Assembly (NCBI RefSeq): GCF_029227915.1 | Contig: NC_079881.1 | Span: 27,257,501 to 27,321,500 of the forward strand | DNA length: 64,000 nucleotides | Reading direction: 5' to 3' | Origin: Hydractinia symbiolongicarpus | Taxonomy: Eukaryota; Cnidaria; Hydrozoa; Anthoathecata; Hydractiniidae | The notes under the pieces: model-generated | What the model saw: the letters and a program-made list of their open reading frames with translations, nothing else | Databases searched by the model: none | Told to the model about the DNA's origin: nothing | Shown here: in pieces, positions 14,780 through 29,539 of the stretch | How the letters are laid out: each line of letters starts with the position of its first letter | Position numbering within the stretch: the first letter of the stretch is position 1 | Position numbers and translations under genes: made by a program

Positions 14780-15998
14780 AATTAATAATTTAAAAAATCG
14801 TTCGGGGAATGAGTTTACTCCCTGGGTACTTTCTTTGTATACATTCGACTATACGGGCCAAGCCCGGGATTTACGGGAAATCGCGGGTTTTCGTTTGCCG
14901 GCGATTAAACTTCCTTTATTCAGCGTCTCATCAAAAATAAAAACATTTTTATAAACTACAAGTCTCATGCGTTTTAGTGGTGAAATAATAATTTAAAAAA
15001 TCGTTCGGGAAATGAGTTTACTCCCTGGGTACTTTCTTTGTATACTTTTGACTATACGGGCCAAGCCCGGGATTTACGGTAAATCGCGGGTTTTCGTTTG
15101 CCGGCGATTAAACTTCCTTTATTCAGCGTCTCATCAAAAATGAAAACATTTTTATAAACTACAAGTCTCATGGGATTTAGTGGTGAAATAATAATTTAAA
15201 AAATCGTTCGGGAAATGAGTTTACTCCCTGGGTACTTTCTTTGTATACTTTTGACTATACGGGCCAAGCCCGGGATTTGCGGGAAATCGCGGGTTTTCGT
15301 TTACCGGCGATTAAACCTCTTTCATTAAGCGTCTCATCAAAAATGAAAACATTTTTATAAACTACAAGTCTCATGGGATTTAGTGGTGAATTAATAATTT
15401 AAAAAATCGTTCGGGGAATGAGTTTACTCCCTGGGTACTTTCTTTGTATACATTCGACTATACGGGCCAAGCCCGGGATTTACGGGAAATCGCGGGTTTT
15501 CGTTTGCCGGCGATTAAACTTCCTTTATTCAGCGTCTCATCAAAAATAAAAACATTTTTATAAACTACAAGTCTCATGCGTTTTAGTGGTGAAATAATAA
15601 TTTAAAAAATCGTTCGGGAAATGAGTTTACTCCCTGGGTACTTTCTTTGTATACTTTTGACTATACGGGCCAAGCCCGGGATTTACGGTAAATCGCGGGT
15701 TTTCGTTTGCCGGCGATTAAACTTCCTTTATTCAGCGTCTCATCAAAAATGAAAACATTTTTATAAACTACAAGTCTCATGGGATTTAGTGGTGAAATAA
15801 TAATTTAAAAAATCGTTCGGGAAATGAGTTTACTCCCTGGGTACTTTCTTTGTATACTTTTGACTATACGGGCCAAGCCCGGGATTTGCGGGAAATCGCG
15901 GGTTTTCGTTTACCGGCGATTAAACCTCTTTCATTAAGCGTCTCATCAAAAATGAAAACATTTTTAAAAACTACAAGTCTCATGGGCTTTAGTGGTGA
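14780..15998. repeat. Trimeric tandem duplication, 609 bp
   Basis: The private variant GTGGTGAATTAATAATT occurs near 14775 and again 609 bp later near 15384. Between and after these the same three monomer types follow in order: TACATTCGACTATACGG, then AAATAAAAACATTTTTATAA, then a TTTACCGGCG variant. The second copy ends near 15950, where the last monomer changes from ATTTTTATAAAC to ATTTTTAAAAAC. Confidence 0.75.
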
Positions 15999-16764
15999 AA
16001 TAATAATTTAAAAAATCGTTCGGGAAATGAGTTTACTCCCTGGGTACTTTCTTTGTATACTTTTGACTATACGGGCCGAGTCTGGGATTTACGGGAAATC
16101 GCAGGTTTTCGTTTGCTGGCGATTAAACTTCTTTTATTCAGCGTCTCATCAAAAATGAAAACATTTTTGAAAACTACAAGTCTCATGCGATTTAGTGGTG
16201 AAAAGGTAATTTAAAAAATCGTTCTGGAAATGAGTTTACTCACAGGGTACTTTCTTTGTATACATTCCACTATACGGGACAAGCCCGGGATTTACGGGAA
16301 ATCGCGGGTTTTCGTTTGCCGGCGATTAAACCTCTTTCATTAAGCGCCTCTTTAAAAATGAAAACATTTTTGAAAACTACGAGTCTCATACGTTCTAGTG
16401 GTGCAGAAATAATTGGAAAAACGTTCGGGAAATCAGTTTACTCATTGGGTACTTTCTTTATATACATTCAACTATACGTGCCAAGCCAGGGATTTACGGG
16501 AAATCGCGGGTTTTCGTTTGCCGGCGATTAAACTTCTTTTACTCAGCGTCTCATCAAAAATGAAAACAAGTTTGAAAACTACAAGTCTCATGCGTTTTAG
16601 TGGTGAAAAAATAATTGAAAAAATCGTTCTGGAAATGAGTTTACTCCCTGTGTACTTTCTTTGTATACATTTGACTATACGGGCCAAGCCCGGGATTTAC
16701 GGGAAATCGCGGGTTTTTGTTTGCCGGCGATTAAACTTCTTTTATTCAGCGTCTCATCAAAAAT

Positions 16765-19433
16765 GAAAACATTTTTGAAAACTACAAGTCTCATTCGTTC
16801 TAGTGGTGCCGAAATAATTTGAAAAATCGTTCGGGAAATCAGTTTACTCATTGGGTAGTTTCTTTATATACATTCAACTATACGTGCCAAGCCCGGGATT
16901 CACGGGAAATCGCGGGTTTTCGTTTGCCGGCGATTAAACTTCTTTTGTTCAGCGTCTCATCAAAAATAAAAACAAGTTTGAAAACTACAAGTCTCATGCG
17001 TTTTAGTGGTGAAAAAATAATTTAAAACATAGTTCGGGAAATAAGTTTACTCCCTGGGTACTTTCTTTGTATACTTTTGACTATACGGGCCAAGCCCGGG
17101 ATTTACGGGAAATCGCGGGTTTTCGTTTGCCGGCGATTAAACTTCTTTTATTCAGCCTCTCATCAAAAATGAAAACATTTTTGAAAACTACAAGTCTTAT
17201 GCGTTTTAGTGGTGAAAAGATAATTTAAAAAATCGTTCTGGAAATGAGTTTACTCACAGGGTACTTTCTTTGTATACATTGGACTATACGGGCCGAGCCC
17301 GAGTTTTGCGGAAAATCGCGGGTTTTCGTTTGCCGGCGATTAAACCTCTTTCAATAAGCGTCTCATCAAAAATAAAAACATTTTTGAAAACTACAAGTCT
17401 TATGCGTTTTAGTGGTGAAAAAAAAATTTAAAAAATCGTTCGGGAAATGAGTTTACTCCCTGGGTACTTTCTTCGTATACATTCGACTACACGGGCCAAG
17501 CCCGGGATTTAGGGGAAATCGCTGGTTTTCGTTTGCCGCCGATTAAACCTCTTTCATTAAGCGTCTCATCAAAAATGAAAACACTTTTGAAAACTACAAG
17601 TCTCATGCGTTTTAGTGGTGAAAAAATAATTCAAAAAATCGTTCGGGAAATGAGTTCACTCCCTGGGTACTTTCTTTGTATACTTTTGACTATACGGGCC
17701 GAGTCCGGGATTTACGGGAAATCGCGGGTTTTCGTTTGACGGCGATTAAACTTCTTTTATTCAGCGTCCCATCAAAAATGAAAACATTTTTGAAAACTAC
17801 AAGTCTCATGCGTTTTAGTGGTGAAAAAAATAATATCAAAAATCGTTCGGGAAATGAGTTTACTCCCTGGGTACTTTCTTTTTATACTTTTGACTATACG
17901 GGCCAAGCCGGGATTTACGGGAAATCGCTGGTTTTTGTTTGCTGACGATTAAACCTCTTTCATTAAGCGTTTCATCAAAAATGAAAACACTTTTGAAAAC
18001 TACAAGTCTCATGCGATTTAGTGGTGAAAAGGTAATTTAAAAAATCGTTCTGGAAATGAGTTTACTCACAGGGTACTTTCTTTGTATACATTCCACTATA
18101 CGGGACAAGCCCGGGATTTACGGGAAATCGCGGGTTTTCGTTTGCCGGCGATTAAACCTCTTTCATTAAGCGCCTCATTAAAAATGAAAACATTTTTGAA
18201 AACTACGAGTCTCATACGTTCTAGTGGTGCCGAAATAATTTGAAAAATCGTTCGGGAAATCAGTTTACTCATTGGGTAGTTTCTTTATATACATTCAACT
18301 ATACGTGCCAAGCCCGGGATTCACGGGAAATCGCGGATTTTCGTTTGCCGGCGATTAAACTCCTTTTGTTCAGCGTCTCATCAAAAATGAAAACAAGTTT
18401 GAAAACTACAAGTCTCATGCGTTTTAGTGGTGAAAAAATAATTTAAAAAATAGTTCGGGAAATAAGTTTACTCCCTGGGTACTTTCTTTGTATACTTTTG
18501 ACTATACGGGCCAAGCCCGGGATTTACGGGAAATCGCGGGTTTTCGTTTGCCGGCGATTAAACTTCTTTTATTCAGCCTCTCATCAAAAATGAAAACATT
18601 TTTGAAAACTACAAGTCTTATGCGTTTTAGTGGTGAAAAGATAATTTAAAAAATCGTTCTGGAAATGAGTTTACTCACAGGGTACTTTCTTTGTATACAT
18701 TGGACTATACGGGCCGAGCCCGAGTTTTGCGGAAAATCGCGGGTTTTCGTTTGCCGGCGATTAAACCTCTTTCAATAAGCGTCTCATCAAAAATAAAAAC
18801 ATTTTTGAAAACTACAAGTCTTATGCGTTTTAGTGGTGAAAAAAAAATTTAAAAAATCGTTCGGGAAATGAGTTTACTCCCTGGGTACTTTCTTCGTATA
18901 CATTCGACTACACGGGCCAAGCCCGGGATTTAGGGGAAATCGCTGGTTTTCGTTTGCCGCCGATTAAACCTCTTTCATTAAGCGTCTCATCAAAAATGAA
19001 AACATTTTTGAAAACTACAAGTCTCATGCGTTTTAGTGGTGAAAAAATAATTCAAAAAATCGTTCGGGAAATGAGTTCACTCCCTGGGTACTTTCTTTGT
19101 ATACTTTTGACTATACGGGCCGAGTCCGGGATTTACGGGAAATCGCGGGTTTTCGTTTGCCGGCGATTAAACTTCTTTTATTCAGCGTCCCATCAAAAAT
19201 GAAAACATTTTTGAAAACTACAAGTCTCATGCGTTTTAGTGGTGAAAAAAATAATATCAAAAATCGTTCGGGAAATGAGTTTACTCCCTGGGTACTTTCT
19301 TTTTATACTTTTGACTATACGGGCCAAGCCGGGATTTACGGGAAGTCGCTGGTTTTTGTTTGCTGACGATTAAACCTCTTTCATTAAGCGTTTCATCAAA
19401 AATGAAAACACTTTTGAAAACTACAAGTCTCAT
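16765..19433. repeat. Higher-order duplication at 1421-bp offset (7 monomers)
   Basis: The segment at about 16765-18012 recurs at about 18186-19433. Shared markers in order are the GTGCCGAAATAATTTG monomer, CAACTATACGTGCCAAGCC, the GAGCCCGAGTTTTGCGG monomer, the TTTGCCGCCGATTAAACC monomer and the AAAAATAATATC monomer. The 1421-bp offset is exactly seven monomers. The first copy is followed by GCGATTTAGTGG and the second by GCGTTTTAGTGG, which marks the breakpoint. Confidence 0.75.
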
Positions 19434-21390
19434 GCGTTTTAGTGGTGAAAAAATAATTTAAAAAATCGTTCGGAAAATGAGTTTACTCCCTGGGTACTTT
19501 CTTTGTATACTTTTGACTATACGGGCCAAGCCCGGGATTTACGGGAAATGGCGGGTTTTCGTTTCCCGGCGATTAAATTTCTTTTAATCAGCGTCTCATC
19601 AAAAATGAAAACATTTTTGAAAACTACAAGTCTCATGGGCTTTAGTGGTTAAATAATAATTTAAAAAATCGTTCGGGAAATGAGTTTACTCCCTGGGTAC
19701 TTTTTTGTATACTTTTGACTTTACAGGCTGAGTCCGGGATTTACGGGAAATCGCAGGTTTTCGTTTGCCGGCGATTAAACTTCTTTTATTCAGCGTCTCA
19801 TCAAAAATGAAAACATTTTTAAAAACTACAAGTCTCATGGGCTTTAGTGGTGAAATATAATATAAAAAATCGTTCGGGAAATGAGTTTACTCCCTGGGTA
19901 CTTTCTTTGTATACTTTTGACTATACGGGCCGAGTCTGGGATTTACGGGAAATCGCAGGTTTTCGTTTGCCGGCGATTAAACCTCTTTCATTAAGCGTCT
20001 CATTAAAAATGAAAACATTTTTGAAAACTACAAGTCTCATTCGTTCTAGTGGTGCAGAAATAATTTGAAAAATCGTTCGGGAAATCAGTTTACTCATTGG
20101 GTACCTTCTTTATATACATTCAACTATACGTGCCAAGCCCGGGATTTACGGGAAATCGCGGGTTTTCGTTTGCCGGCGAATAAACTTCTTTTATTCAGCG
20201 TGTCATCAAAAATGAAAACAAGTTTGAAAACTACAAGTCTCATGCGTTTTAGTGGTGAAAAAATAATTTAAAAAATCGTTCGGGAAATGAGTTTACTCCC
20301 TGGGTACTTTCTTTGTATACTTTTGACTATACGGGCCGAGTCCGGGATTTACGGGAAATCGCGGGTTTTCGTTTGCCGGCGATTAAACTTCTTTTTTTCA
20401 GCGTCCCATCAAAAATGAAAACATTTTTGAAAACTACAAGTCTCATGCGTTTTAGTGGTGAAAAAAATAATATCAAAAATCGTTCGGGAAATGAGTTTAC
20501 TCCCTGGGTACTTTCTTTGTATACTTTTGACTATACGGGCCAAGCCGGGATTTACGGGAAATCGCTGGTTTTCATTTGCTGACGATTAAACCTCTTTCAT
20601 TAAGCGTTTCATCAGAAATGAAAACACTTTTGAAAACTACAAGTCTCATTCGTTCTAGTGGTGCCGAAATAATTTGAAAAATCGTTCGGGAAATCAGTTT
20701 ACTCATTGGGTAGTTTCTTTATATACATTCAACTATACGTGCCAAGCCCAGGATTCACGGGAAATCGCGGGTTTTAGTTTGCCGGCGATTAAACTTCTTT
20801 TGTTCAGCGTCTCATCAAAAATGAAAACAAGTTTGAAAACTACAAGTCTCATGCGTTTTAGTGGTGAAAAAATAATTTAAAAAATAGTTCGGTAAATAAG
20901 TTTACTCCCTGGGTACTTTCTTTGTATACTTTTGACTATACGCGCCAAGCCCGGGATTTACGGGAAATCGCGGGTTTTCGTTTGCCGGCGATTAAACTTC
21001 TTTTATTCAGCCTCTCATCAAAAATGAAAACATTTTTGAAAACTACAAGTCTTATGCGTTTTAGTGGTGAAAAGATAATTTAAAAAATCGTTCTGGAAAT
21101 GAGTTTACTCACAGGTTACTTTCTTTGTATACATTGGACTATACGGGCCGAGCCCGAGTTTTGCGGAAAATCGCGGGTTTTCGTTTGCCGGCGATTAAAC
21201 CTCTTTCAATAAGCGTCTCATCAAAAATAAGAACATTTTTGAAAACTACAAGTCTTATGCGTTTTAGTGGTGAAAAAAAAATTTAAAAAATCGTTCGGGA
21301 AATGAGTTTACTCCCTGGGTACTTTCTTCGTATACATTCGACTACACGGGCCAAGCCCGGGATTTAGGGGAAATCGCTGATTTTTGTTTG

Positions 21391-23688
21391 CCGCCGATTA
21401 AACCTCTTTCATTAAGCGTCTCATCAAAAATGAAAACATTTTTGAAAACTACAAGTCTCATGCGTTTTAGTGGTGAAACAAATAATATCAAAAATCGTTC
21501 GGGAAATGAGTTTACTCCCTGGGTACTTTCTTTTTATACTTTTGACTATACGGGCCAAGCCGGGATTTACGGGAAATCGCTGGTTTTTGTTTGCTGACGA
21601 TTAAACCTCTTTCATTAAGCGTTTCATCAAAAATGAAAACACTTTTGAAAACTACAAGTCTCATGCGTTTTAGTGGTGAAAAAATAATTTAAAAAATCGT
21701 TCGGAAAATGAGTTTACTCCCTGGGTACTTTCTTTGTATACTTTTGACTATACGGGCCAAGCCCGGGATTTACGGGAAATGGCGGGTTTTCGTTTCCCGG
21801 CGATTAAATTTCTTTTAATCAGCGTCTCATCAACAATGAAAACATTTTTGAAAACTACAAGTCTCATGGGCTTTAGTGGTTAAATAATAATTTAAAAAAT
21901 CGTTCGGGAAATGAATTTACTCCCTGGGTACTTTTTTGTATACTTTTGACTTTACAGGCTGAGTCCGGGATTTACGGGAAATCGCAGGTTTTCGTTTGCC
22001 GGCGATTAAACTTTTTTTATTCAGCGTCTCATCAAAAATGAAAACATTTTTAAAAACTACAAGTCTCATGGGCTTTAGTGGTGAAATATAATATAAAAAA
22101 TCGTTCGGGAAATGAGTTTACTCCCTGGGTACTTTCTTTGTATACTTTTGACTATACGGGCCGAGTCGGTGATTTACGGGAAATCGCAGGTTTTCGTTTG
22201 CCGGCGATTAAACCTCTTTCATTAAGCGTCTCATTAAAAATGAAAATATTTTTGAAAACTACAAGTCTCATGCGTTTTAGTGGTGAAGAAATAATATAAA
22301 AAATCGTTCGGAAAATGAGTTTACTCCCTGGGTACTTTCTTTGTATACTTTTGACTATACGGGCCAAGCCGGGATTTACGGGAAATCGCTGGTTTTCATT
22401 TGCTGACGATTAAACCTCTTTCATTAAGCGTTTCATCAGAAATGAAAACACTTTTGAAAACTACAAGTCTCATTCGTTCTAGTGGTGCCGAAATAATTTG
22501 AAAAATCGTTCGGGAAATCAGTTTACTCATTGGGTAGTTTCTTTATATACATTCAACTATACGTGCCAAGCCCAGGATTCACGGGAAATCGCGGGTTTTA
22601 GTTTGCCGGCGATTAAACTTCTTTTGTTCAGCGTCTCATCAAAAATGAAAACAAGTTTGAAAACTACAAGTCTCATGCGTTTTAGTGGTGAAAAAATAAT
22701 TTAAAAAATAGTTCGGGAAATAAGTTTACTCCCTGGGTACTTTCTTTGTATACTTTTGACTATACGGGCCAAGCCCGGGATTTACGGGAAATCGCGGGTT
22801 TTCGTTTGCCGCCGATTAAACCTCTTTCATTAAGCGTCTCATCAAAAATGAAAACATTTTTGAAAACTACAAGTCTCATGCGTTTTAGTGGTGAAACAAA
22901 TAATATCAAAAATCGTTCGGGAAATGAGTTTACTCCCTGGGTACTTTCTTTTTATACTTTTGACTATACGGGCCAAGCCGGGATTTACGGGAAATCGCTG
23001 GTTTTTGTTTGCTGACGATTAAACCTCTTTCATTAAGCGTTTCATCAAAAATGAAAACACTTTTGAAAACTACAAGTCTCATGCGTTTTAGTGGTGAAAA
23101 AATAATTTAAAAAATCGTTCGGAAAATGAGTTTACTCCCTGGGTACTTTCTTTGTATACTTTTGACTATACGGGCCAAGCCCGGGATTTACGGGAAATGG
23201 CGGGTTTTCGTTTCCCGGCGATTAAATTTCTTTTAATCAGCGTCTCATCAACAATGAAAACATTTTTGAAAACTACAAGTCTCATGGGCTTTAGTGGTTA
23301 AATAATAATTTAAAAAATCGTTCGGGAAATGAATTTACTCCCTGGGTACTTTTTTGTATACTTTTGACTTTACAGGCTGAGTCCGGGATTTACGGGAAAT
23401 CGCAGGTTTTCGTTTGCCGGCGATTAAACTTTTTTTATTCAGCGTCTCATCAAAAATGAAAACATTTTTAAAAACTACAAGTCTCATGGGCTTTAGTGGT
23501 GAAATATAATATAAAAAATCGTTCGGGAAATGAGTTTACTCCCTGGGTACTTTCTTTGTATACTTTTGACTATACGGGCAGAGTCTGGGATTTACGGGAA
23601 ATCGCAGGTTTTCGTTTGCCGGCGATTAAACCTCTTTCATTAAGCGTCTCATTAAAAATGAAAATATTTTTGAAAACTACAAGTCTCA
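21391..23688. repeat. Higher-order duplication at 1418-bp offset (7 monomers)
   Basis: The segment at about 21391-22270 recurs at about 22809-23688. It carries the same CCGCCGATTAAACC, GAAACAAATAATATC, TTTCCCGGCGATTAAATTTC and GTCTCATCAACAATG variants in order. The 1418-bp offset is seven monomers less small deletions. The copies diverge where the first reads CTCATGCGTTTTAG and the second CTCATTCGTTCTAG. Confidence 0.7.
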
Positions 23689-24726
23689 TTCGTTCTAGTG
23701 GTGCAGAAATAATTTGAAAAATCGTTCGGGAAATCAGTTTACTTATTGGGTACCTTCTTTATATACATTCAACTATACGTGCCAAGCCCGGGATTTACGG
23801 GAAATCGCGGGTTTTCGTTTGCCGGCGAATAAACTTCTTTTATTCAGCGTCTCATCAAAAATGAAAACATTTTTGAAAACTAAAAGTCTCATGGGCTTTA
23901 GTGGTTAAATAATAATTTAAAAAATCGTTCGGGAAATGAGTTTACTCCCTGGGTACTTTTTTGTATACTTTTCACTTTACAGGCTGAGTCCGGGATTTAC
24001 GGGAAATCGCAGGTTTTCGTTTGCCGGCGATTAAACTTCTCTTTTTCAGCGTCCCATCAAAAATGAAAACATTTTTGAAAACTACAAGTCTCATGCGTTT
24101 TAGTGGTGAAAAAAATAATATCAAAAATCGTTCGGGAACTGAGTTTACTCCCTGGGTACTTTCTTTGTATACTTTTGACTATACGGGCCAAGCCCGGGAT
24201 TTACGGGAAATGGCGGGTTTTCGTTTGCCGGCGATTAAATTTCTTTTAATCAGCGTCTCATCAAAAATGAAAACATTTTTGAAAACTAAAAGTCTCATGG
24301 GCTTTAGTGGTTAAATAATAATTTAAAAAATCGTTCGGGAAATGAGTTTACTCCCTGGGTACTTTTTTGTATACTTTTCACTTTACAGGCTGAGTCCGGG
24401 ATTTACGGGAAATCGCAGATTTTCGTTTGCCGGCGATTAAACTTCTTTTATTCAGCGTCTCATCAAAAATGAAAACATTTTTAAAAACTACAAGTCTCAT
24501 GGGCTTTAGTGGTGAAATATAATATAAAAAATCCTTCGGGAAATGAGTTTACTTCCTGGGTACTTTCTTTGTATACTTTTGACTATACGGGCCGAGTCTG
24601 GGATTTACGGGAAATCGCAGGTTTTCGTTTGCCGGCGATTAAACCTCTTTCATTAAGCGTCTCATTAAAAATGAAAACATTTTTGAAAACTACAAGTCTC
24701 ATTCGTTCTAGTGGTGCAGAAATAAT

Positions 24727-26350
24727 TTGAAAAATCGTTCGGGAAATCAGTTTACTCCTTGGGTACCTTCTTTATATACATTCAACTATACGTGCCAAGC
24801 CCGGGATTTACGGGAAATCACGGGTTTTCGTTTGCCGGCGAATAAACTTCTTTTATTCAGCGTCTTATCAAAAATGAAAACAAGTTTGAAAACTACAAGT
24901 CTCATGCGTTTTAGTGGTGAAAAAAATAATATCAAAAATCGTTCGGGAAATGAGTTTACTCCCTGGGTACTTTCTTTGTATACTTTTGACTATACGGGCC
25001 AAGCCGGGATTTACGGGAAATCGCTGGTTTTCATTTGCTGGCAATTAAACCTCTTTCATTAAGCGTTTCATCAAAAATGAAAACACTTTTGAAAACTACA
25101 AGTCTCATGCGTTTTAGTGGTGCAGAAATAATTTGAAAAATCGTTCGGGAAATCAGTTTACTCTTTGGGTACCTTCTTTGTATACTTTTGACTATACGTG
25201 CCAAGCCCGGGATTTACGGGAAATCACGGGTTTTCGTTTGCCGGCGAATAAACTTCTTTTATTCAGCGTCTTATCAAAAATGAAAACAAGTTTGAAAACT
25301 ACAAGTCTCATGCGTTTTAGTGGTGAAAAAAATAATATCAAAAATCGTTCGGGAAATGAGTTTACTCCCTGGGTACTTTCTTTGTATACTTTTGACTATA
25401 CGGGCCAAGCCGGGATTTACGGGAAATCGCTGGTTTTCATTTGCTGGCAATTAAACCTCTTTCATTAAGCGTTTCATCAAAAATGAAAACACTTTTGAAA
25501 ACTACAAGTCTCATGCGTTTTAGTGGTGCAGAAATAATTTGAAAAATCGTTCGGGAAATCAGTTTACTCTTTGGGTACCTTCTTTGTATACTTTTGACTA
25601 TACGTGCCAAGCCCGGGATTTACGGGAAATCGCAGGTTTTCGTTTGCCGGCGATTAAATTTCTTTTAATCAGCGTCTCATCAAAAATGAAAACATTTTTG
25701 AAAACTACAAGTCTCATGCGTTTTAGTGGTGAAAAAAAAATTTAAAAAATCGTTCGGGAAATAAGTTTACACCCTGGGTACTTTCTTTGTATACTTTTGA
25801 CTATACGGGCCAAGCCCGGGATTTACGGGAAATCGCGGGTTTTCGTTTGCCGGCGATTAAACTTCTTTTATTCAGCCTCTCATCAAAAATGAAAACATTT
25901 TTGAAAACTACAAGTCTCATGCGTTTTAGTGGTGAAAAAAATAATATCAAAAATCGTTCGGGAAATGAGTTTACTCCCTGGGTACTTTCTTTGTATACTT
26001 TTGACTATACGGGCCAAGCCGGGATTTACGGGAAATCGCTGGTTTTCATTTGCTGGCAATTAAACCTCTTTCATTAAGCGTTTCATCAAAAATGAAAACA
26101 CTTTTGAAAACTACAAGTCTCATGCGTTTTAGTGGTGCAGAAATAATTTGAAAAATCGTTCGGGAAATCAGTTTACTCTTTGGGTACCTTCTTTGTATAC
26201 TTTTGACTATACGTGCCAAGCCCGGGATTTACGGGAAATCGTAGGTTTTCGTTTGCCGGCGATTAAATTTCTTTTAATCAGCGTCTCATCAAAAATGAAA
26301 ACATTTTTGAAAACTACAAGTCTCATGCGTTTTAGTGGTGAAAAAAAAAT
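24727..26350. repeat. Short tandem amplification of a 406-bp dimer, then a trimer
   Basis: A dimer made of a GTGCAGAAATAATTTG monomer and an AAAAATAATATCAAAAATC monomer starts at 24727, 25133 and 25539 (406-bp steps). A related three-monomer unit then begins at 26148 (609 bp later). Copies two and three share CTCTTTGGGTACCTTC, against CTCCTTGGGTACCTTC in the first, giving an order of events. Confidence 0.7.
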
Positions 26351-29300
26351 TTAAAAAAACGGTCGGGAAATAAGTTTACTCCCTGGGTACTTTCTTTGTA
26401 TACTTTTGACTATACGGGCCAAGCCCGGGATTTACGGGAAATCGCGGGTTTTCGTTTGCCGGCGATTAAACTTCTTTTATTCAGCCTCTCATCAAAAATG
26501 AAAACATTTTTGAAAACTACAAGTCTTATGCGTTTTAGTGGTGAAAAAATAATTTAAAAAATCGTTCGGAAAATGAGTTTACTCCCTGGGTACTTTCTTT
26601 GTATACTTTTGACTATACGGGCCAAGCCCGGGATTTACGGGAAATGGCGGGTTTTCGTTTGCCGGCGATTAAATTTCTTTTAATCAGCGTCTCATCAAAA
26701 ATGAAAACATTTTTGAAAACTAAAAGTCTCATGGGCTTTAGTTGTTAAATAATAATTTAAAAAATCGTTCGGGAAATGAGTTTACTCCCTGGGTACTTTT
26801 TTGTATACTTTTGACTTTACAGGCTGAGTCCGGGATTTACGGGAAATCGCAGGTTTTCGTTTGCCGGCGATTAAACTTCTTTTATTCAGCGTCTCATCAA
26901 AAATGAAAACATTTTTAAAAACTACAAGTCTCATGGGCTTTAGTGGTGAAATATAATATAAAAAATCGTTCGGGAAATGAGTTTACTCCCTGGGTACTTT
27001 CTTTGTATACTTTTGACTATACGGGTCGAGTCTGGGATTTACGGGAAATCGCAGGTTTTCGTTTGCCGGCGATTAAACCTCTTTCATTAAGCGTCTCATT
27101 AAAAATGAAAACATTTTTGAAAACTACAAGTCTCATTCGTTCTAGTGGTGCAGAAATAATTTGAAAAATCGTTCGGGAAATCAGTTTACTCATTGGGTAC
27201 CTTCTTTATATACATTCAACTATACGTGCCAAGCCCGGGATTTACGGGAAATCGCGGGTTTTCGTTTGCCGGCGAATAAACTTCTTTTATTCAGCGTCTT
27301 ATCAAAAATGAAAACAAGTTTGAAAACTACAAATCTCATGCGTTTTAGTGGTGAAAAAATAATTTAAAAAATCGTTCGGGAAATGAGTTTACTCCCTGGG
27401 TACTTTCTTTGTATACTTTTGACTATACGGGCCGAGTCCGGGATTTACGGGAAATCGCGGGTTTTCGTTTGCCGGCGAATAAACTTCTTTTTTTCAGCGT
27501 CCCATCAAAAATGAAAACATTTTTAAAAACTACAAGTCTCATGCGTTTTAGTGGTGAAAAAAATAATATCAAAAATCGTTCGGGAAATGAGTTTACTCCC
27601 TGGGTACTTTCTTTGTATACTTTTGACTATACGGGCCAAGCCGGGATTTACGGGAAATCGCTGGTTTTCGTTTGCTGGCGATTAAACCTCTTTCATTAAG
27701 CGTTTCATCAAAAATGAAAACACTTTTGAAAACTACAAGTCTCATGCGTTTTAGTGGTGCAGAAATAATTTGAAAAATCGTTCGGGAAATCAGTTTACTC
27801 TTTGGGTACCTTCTTTGTATACTTTTGACTATACGTGCCAAGCCCGGGATTTACGGGAAATCGCAGGATTTCGTTTGCCGGCGATTAAATTTTTTTTAAT
27901 CAGCGTCTCATCAAAAATGAAAACATTTTTGAAAACTACAAGTCTCATGCGTTTTAGTGGTGAAAAAAAAATTTAAAAAATCGTTCGGGAAATAAGTTTA
28001 CTCCCTGGGTACTTTCTTTGTATACTTTTGACTATACGGGCCAAGCCCGGGATTTACGGGAAATCGCGGGTTTTCGTTTGCCGGCGATTAAACTTCTTTT
28101 ATTCAGCCTCTCATCAAAAATGAAAACATTTTTAAAAACTACAAGTCTTATGCGTTTCAGTGGTGAAAAAAAAATTTAAAAAATCGTTCGGGAAATGAGT
28201 TTACTCCCTGGGTACTTTCTTCGTATACCTTCGACTACACGGGCCAAGCCCGGGATTTAGGGGAAATCGCTGGTTTTCGTTTGCCGGCGATTAAACTTCT
28301 TTTATTCAGCGTCCCATCAAAAATGAAAACATTTTTGAAAACTACAAGTCTCATGCGTTTTAGTGGTGGAAAAATAATATCAAAAATCGTTCGGGAAATG
28401 AGTTTACTCCTTGGGTACTTTCTTTGTGTACTTTTGACTATACGCCCCGGATTTACGGGAAATCGCTGGTTTTCGTTTGCCGACGATTAAACCTCTTTCA
28501 TTAAGCGTTTCATCAAAAATGAAAACACTTTTGAAAACTACAAGTCTCATGCGTTTTAGTGGTGAAAAAATAATTTAAAAAATCGTTCGGAAAATGAGTT
28601 TACTCCCTGGGTACTTTCTTTGTATACTTTTGACTATACGGGCCAAGCCCGGGATTTACGGGAAATGGCGGGTTTTCGTTTGCCGGCGATTAAACTTCTT
28701 TTAATCAGCGTCTCATCAAAAATGAACACATTTTTGAAAACTACAAGTCTCATGGGCTTTAGTGGTTAAATAATAATTAAAAAAATCGTTCGGGAAATGA
28801 GTTTACTCCCTGGGTACTTTTTTTGTATACTTTTGACTATACGGGCCGAGTCTGGGATTTACAGGAAATAGCAGGTTTTCGTTTGCCGGCGATTAAACTT
28901 CTTTTATTCAGCGTCTCATCAAAAATGAAAACATTTTTGAAAACTACAAGTCTAATGCGATTTAGTGGTGAAAAGATAATTTAAAAAATCGTTCTGGAAA
29001 TGAGTTTACTCACAGGGTACTTTCTTTGTATACATTCGACTATACGGGACAAGCCGGGATTTACGGGAAATAGCAGGTTTTCGTTTGCCGGCCATTAAAC
29101 CTCTTTCATTAAGGGTCTCATTAAAAATGAAAACATTTTTGAGAACTACAAGTCTCATTCGTTCTAGTGGTGCAGAAATAATTTGAAAAATCGTTCGGGA
29201 AATCAGTTTACTCCTTGGGTACTTTCTTTATATACATTCAACTATACGGGCCAAGCCCGGGATTTACGGGAAATGGCGGGTTTTCGTTTGCCGGCGATTA

Positions 29301-29539
29301 AACTTCTTTTAATCAGCGTCTCATCAAAAATGAAAACATTTTTGAAAACTAAAAGTCTCATGGGCTTTAGTGGTTAAATAATAATTTAAAAAATCGTTCG
29401 GGAAATGAGTTTACTCCCTGGGTACTTTCTTTGTATACTTTTGACTATACGGGCCGAGTCTGGGATTTACGGGAAATCGCAGGTTTTCGTTTGCCGGCGA
29501 TTAAACTTCTTTTATTCAGCGTTTCATCAAAAATGAAAA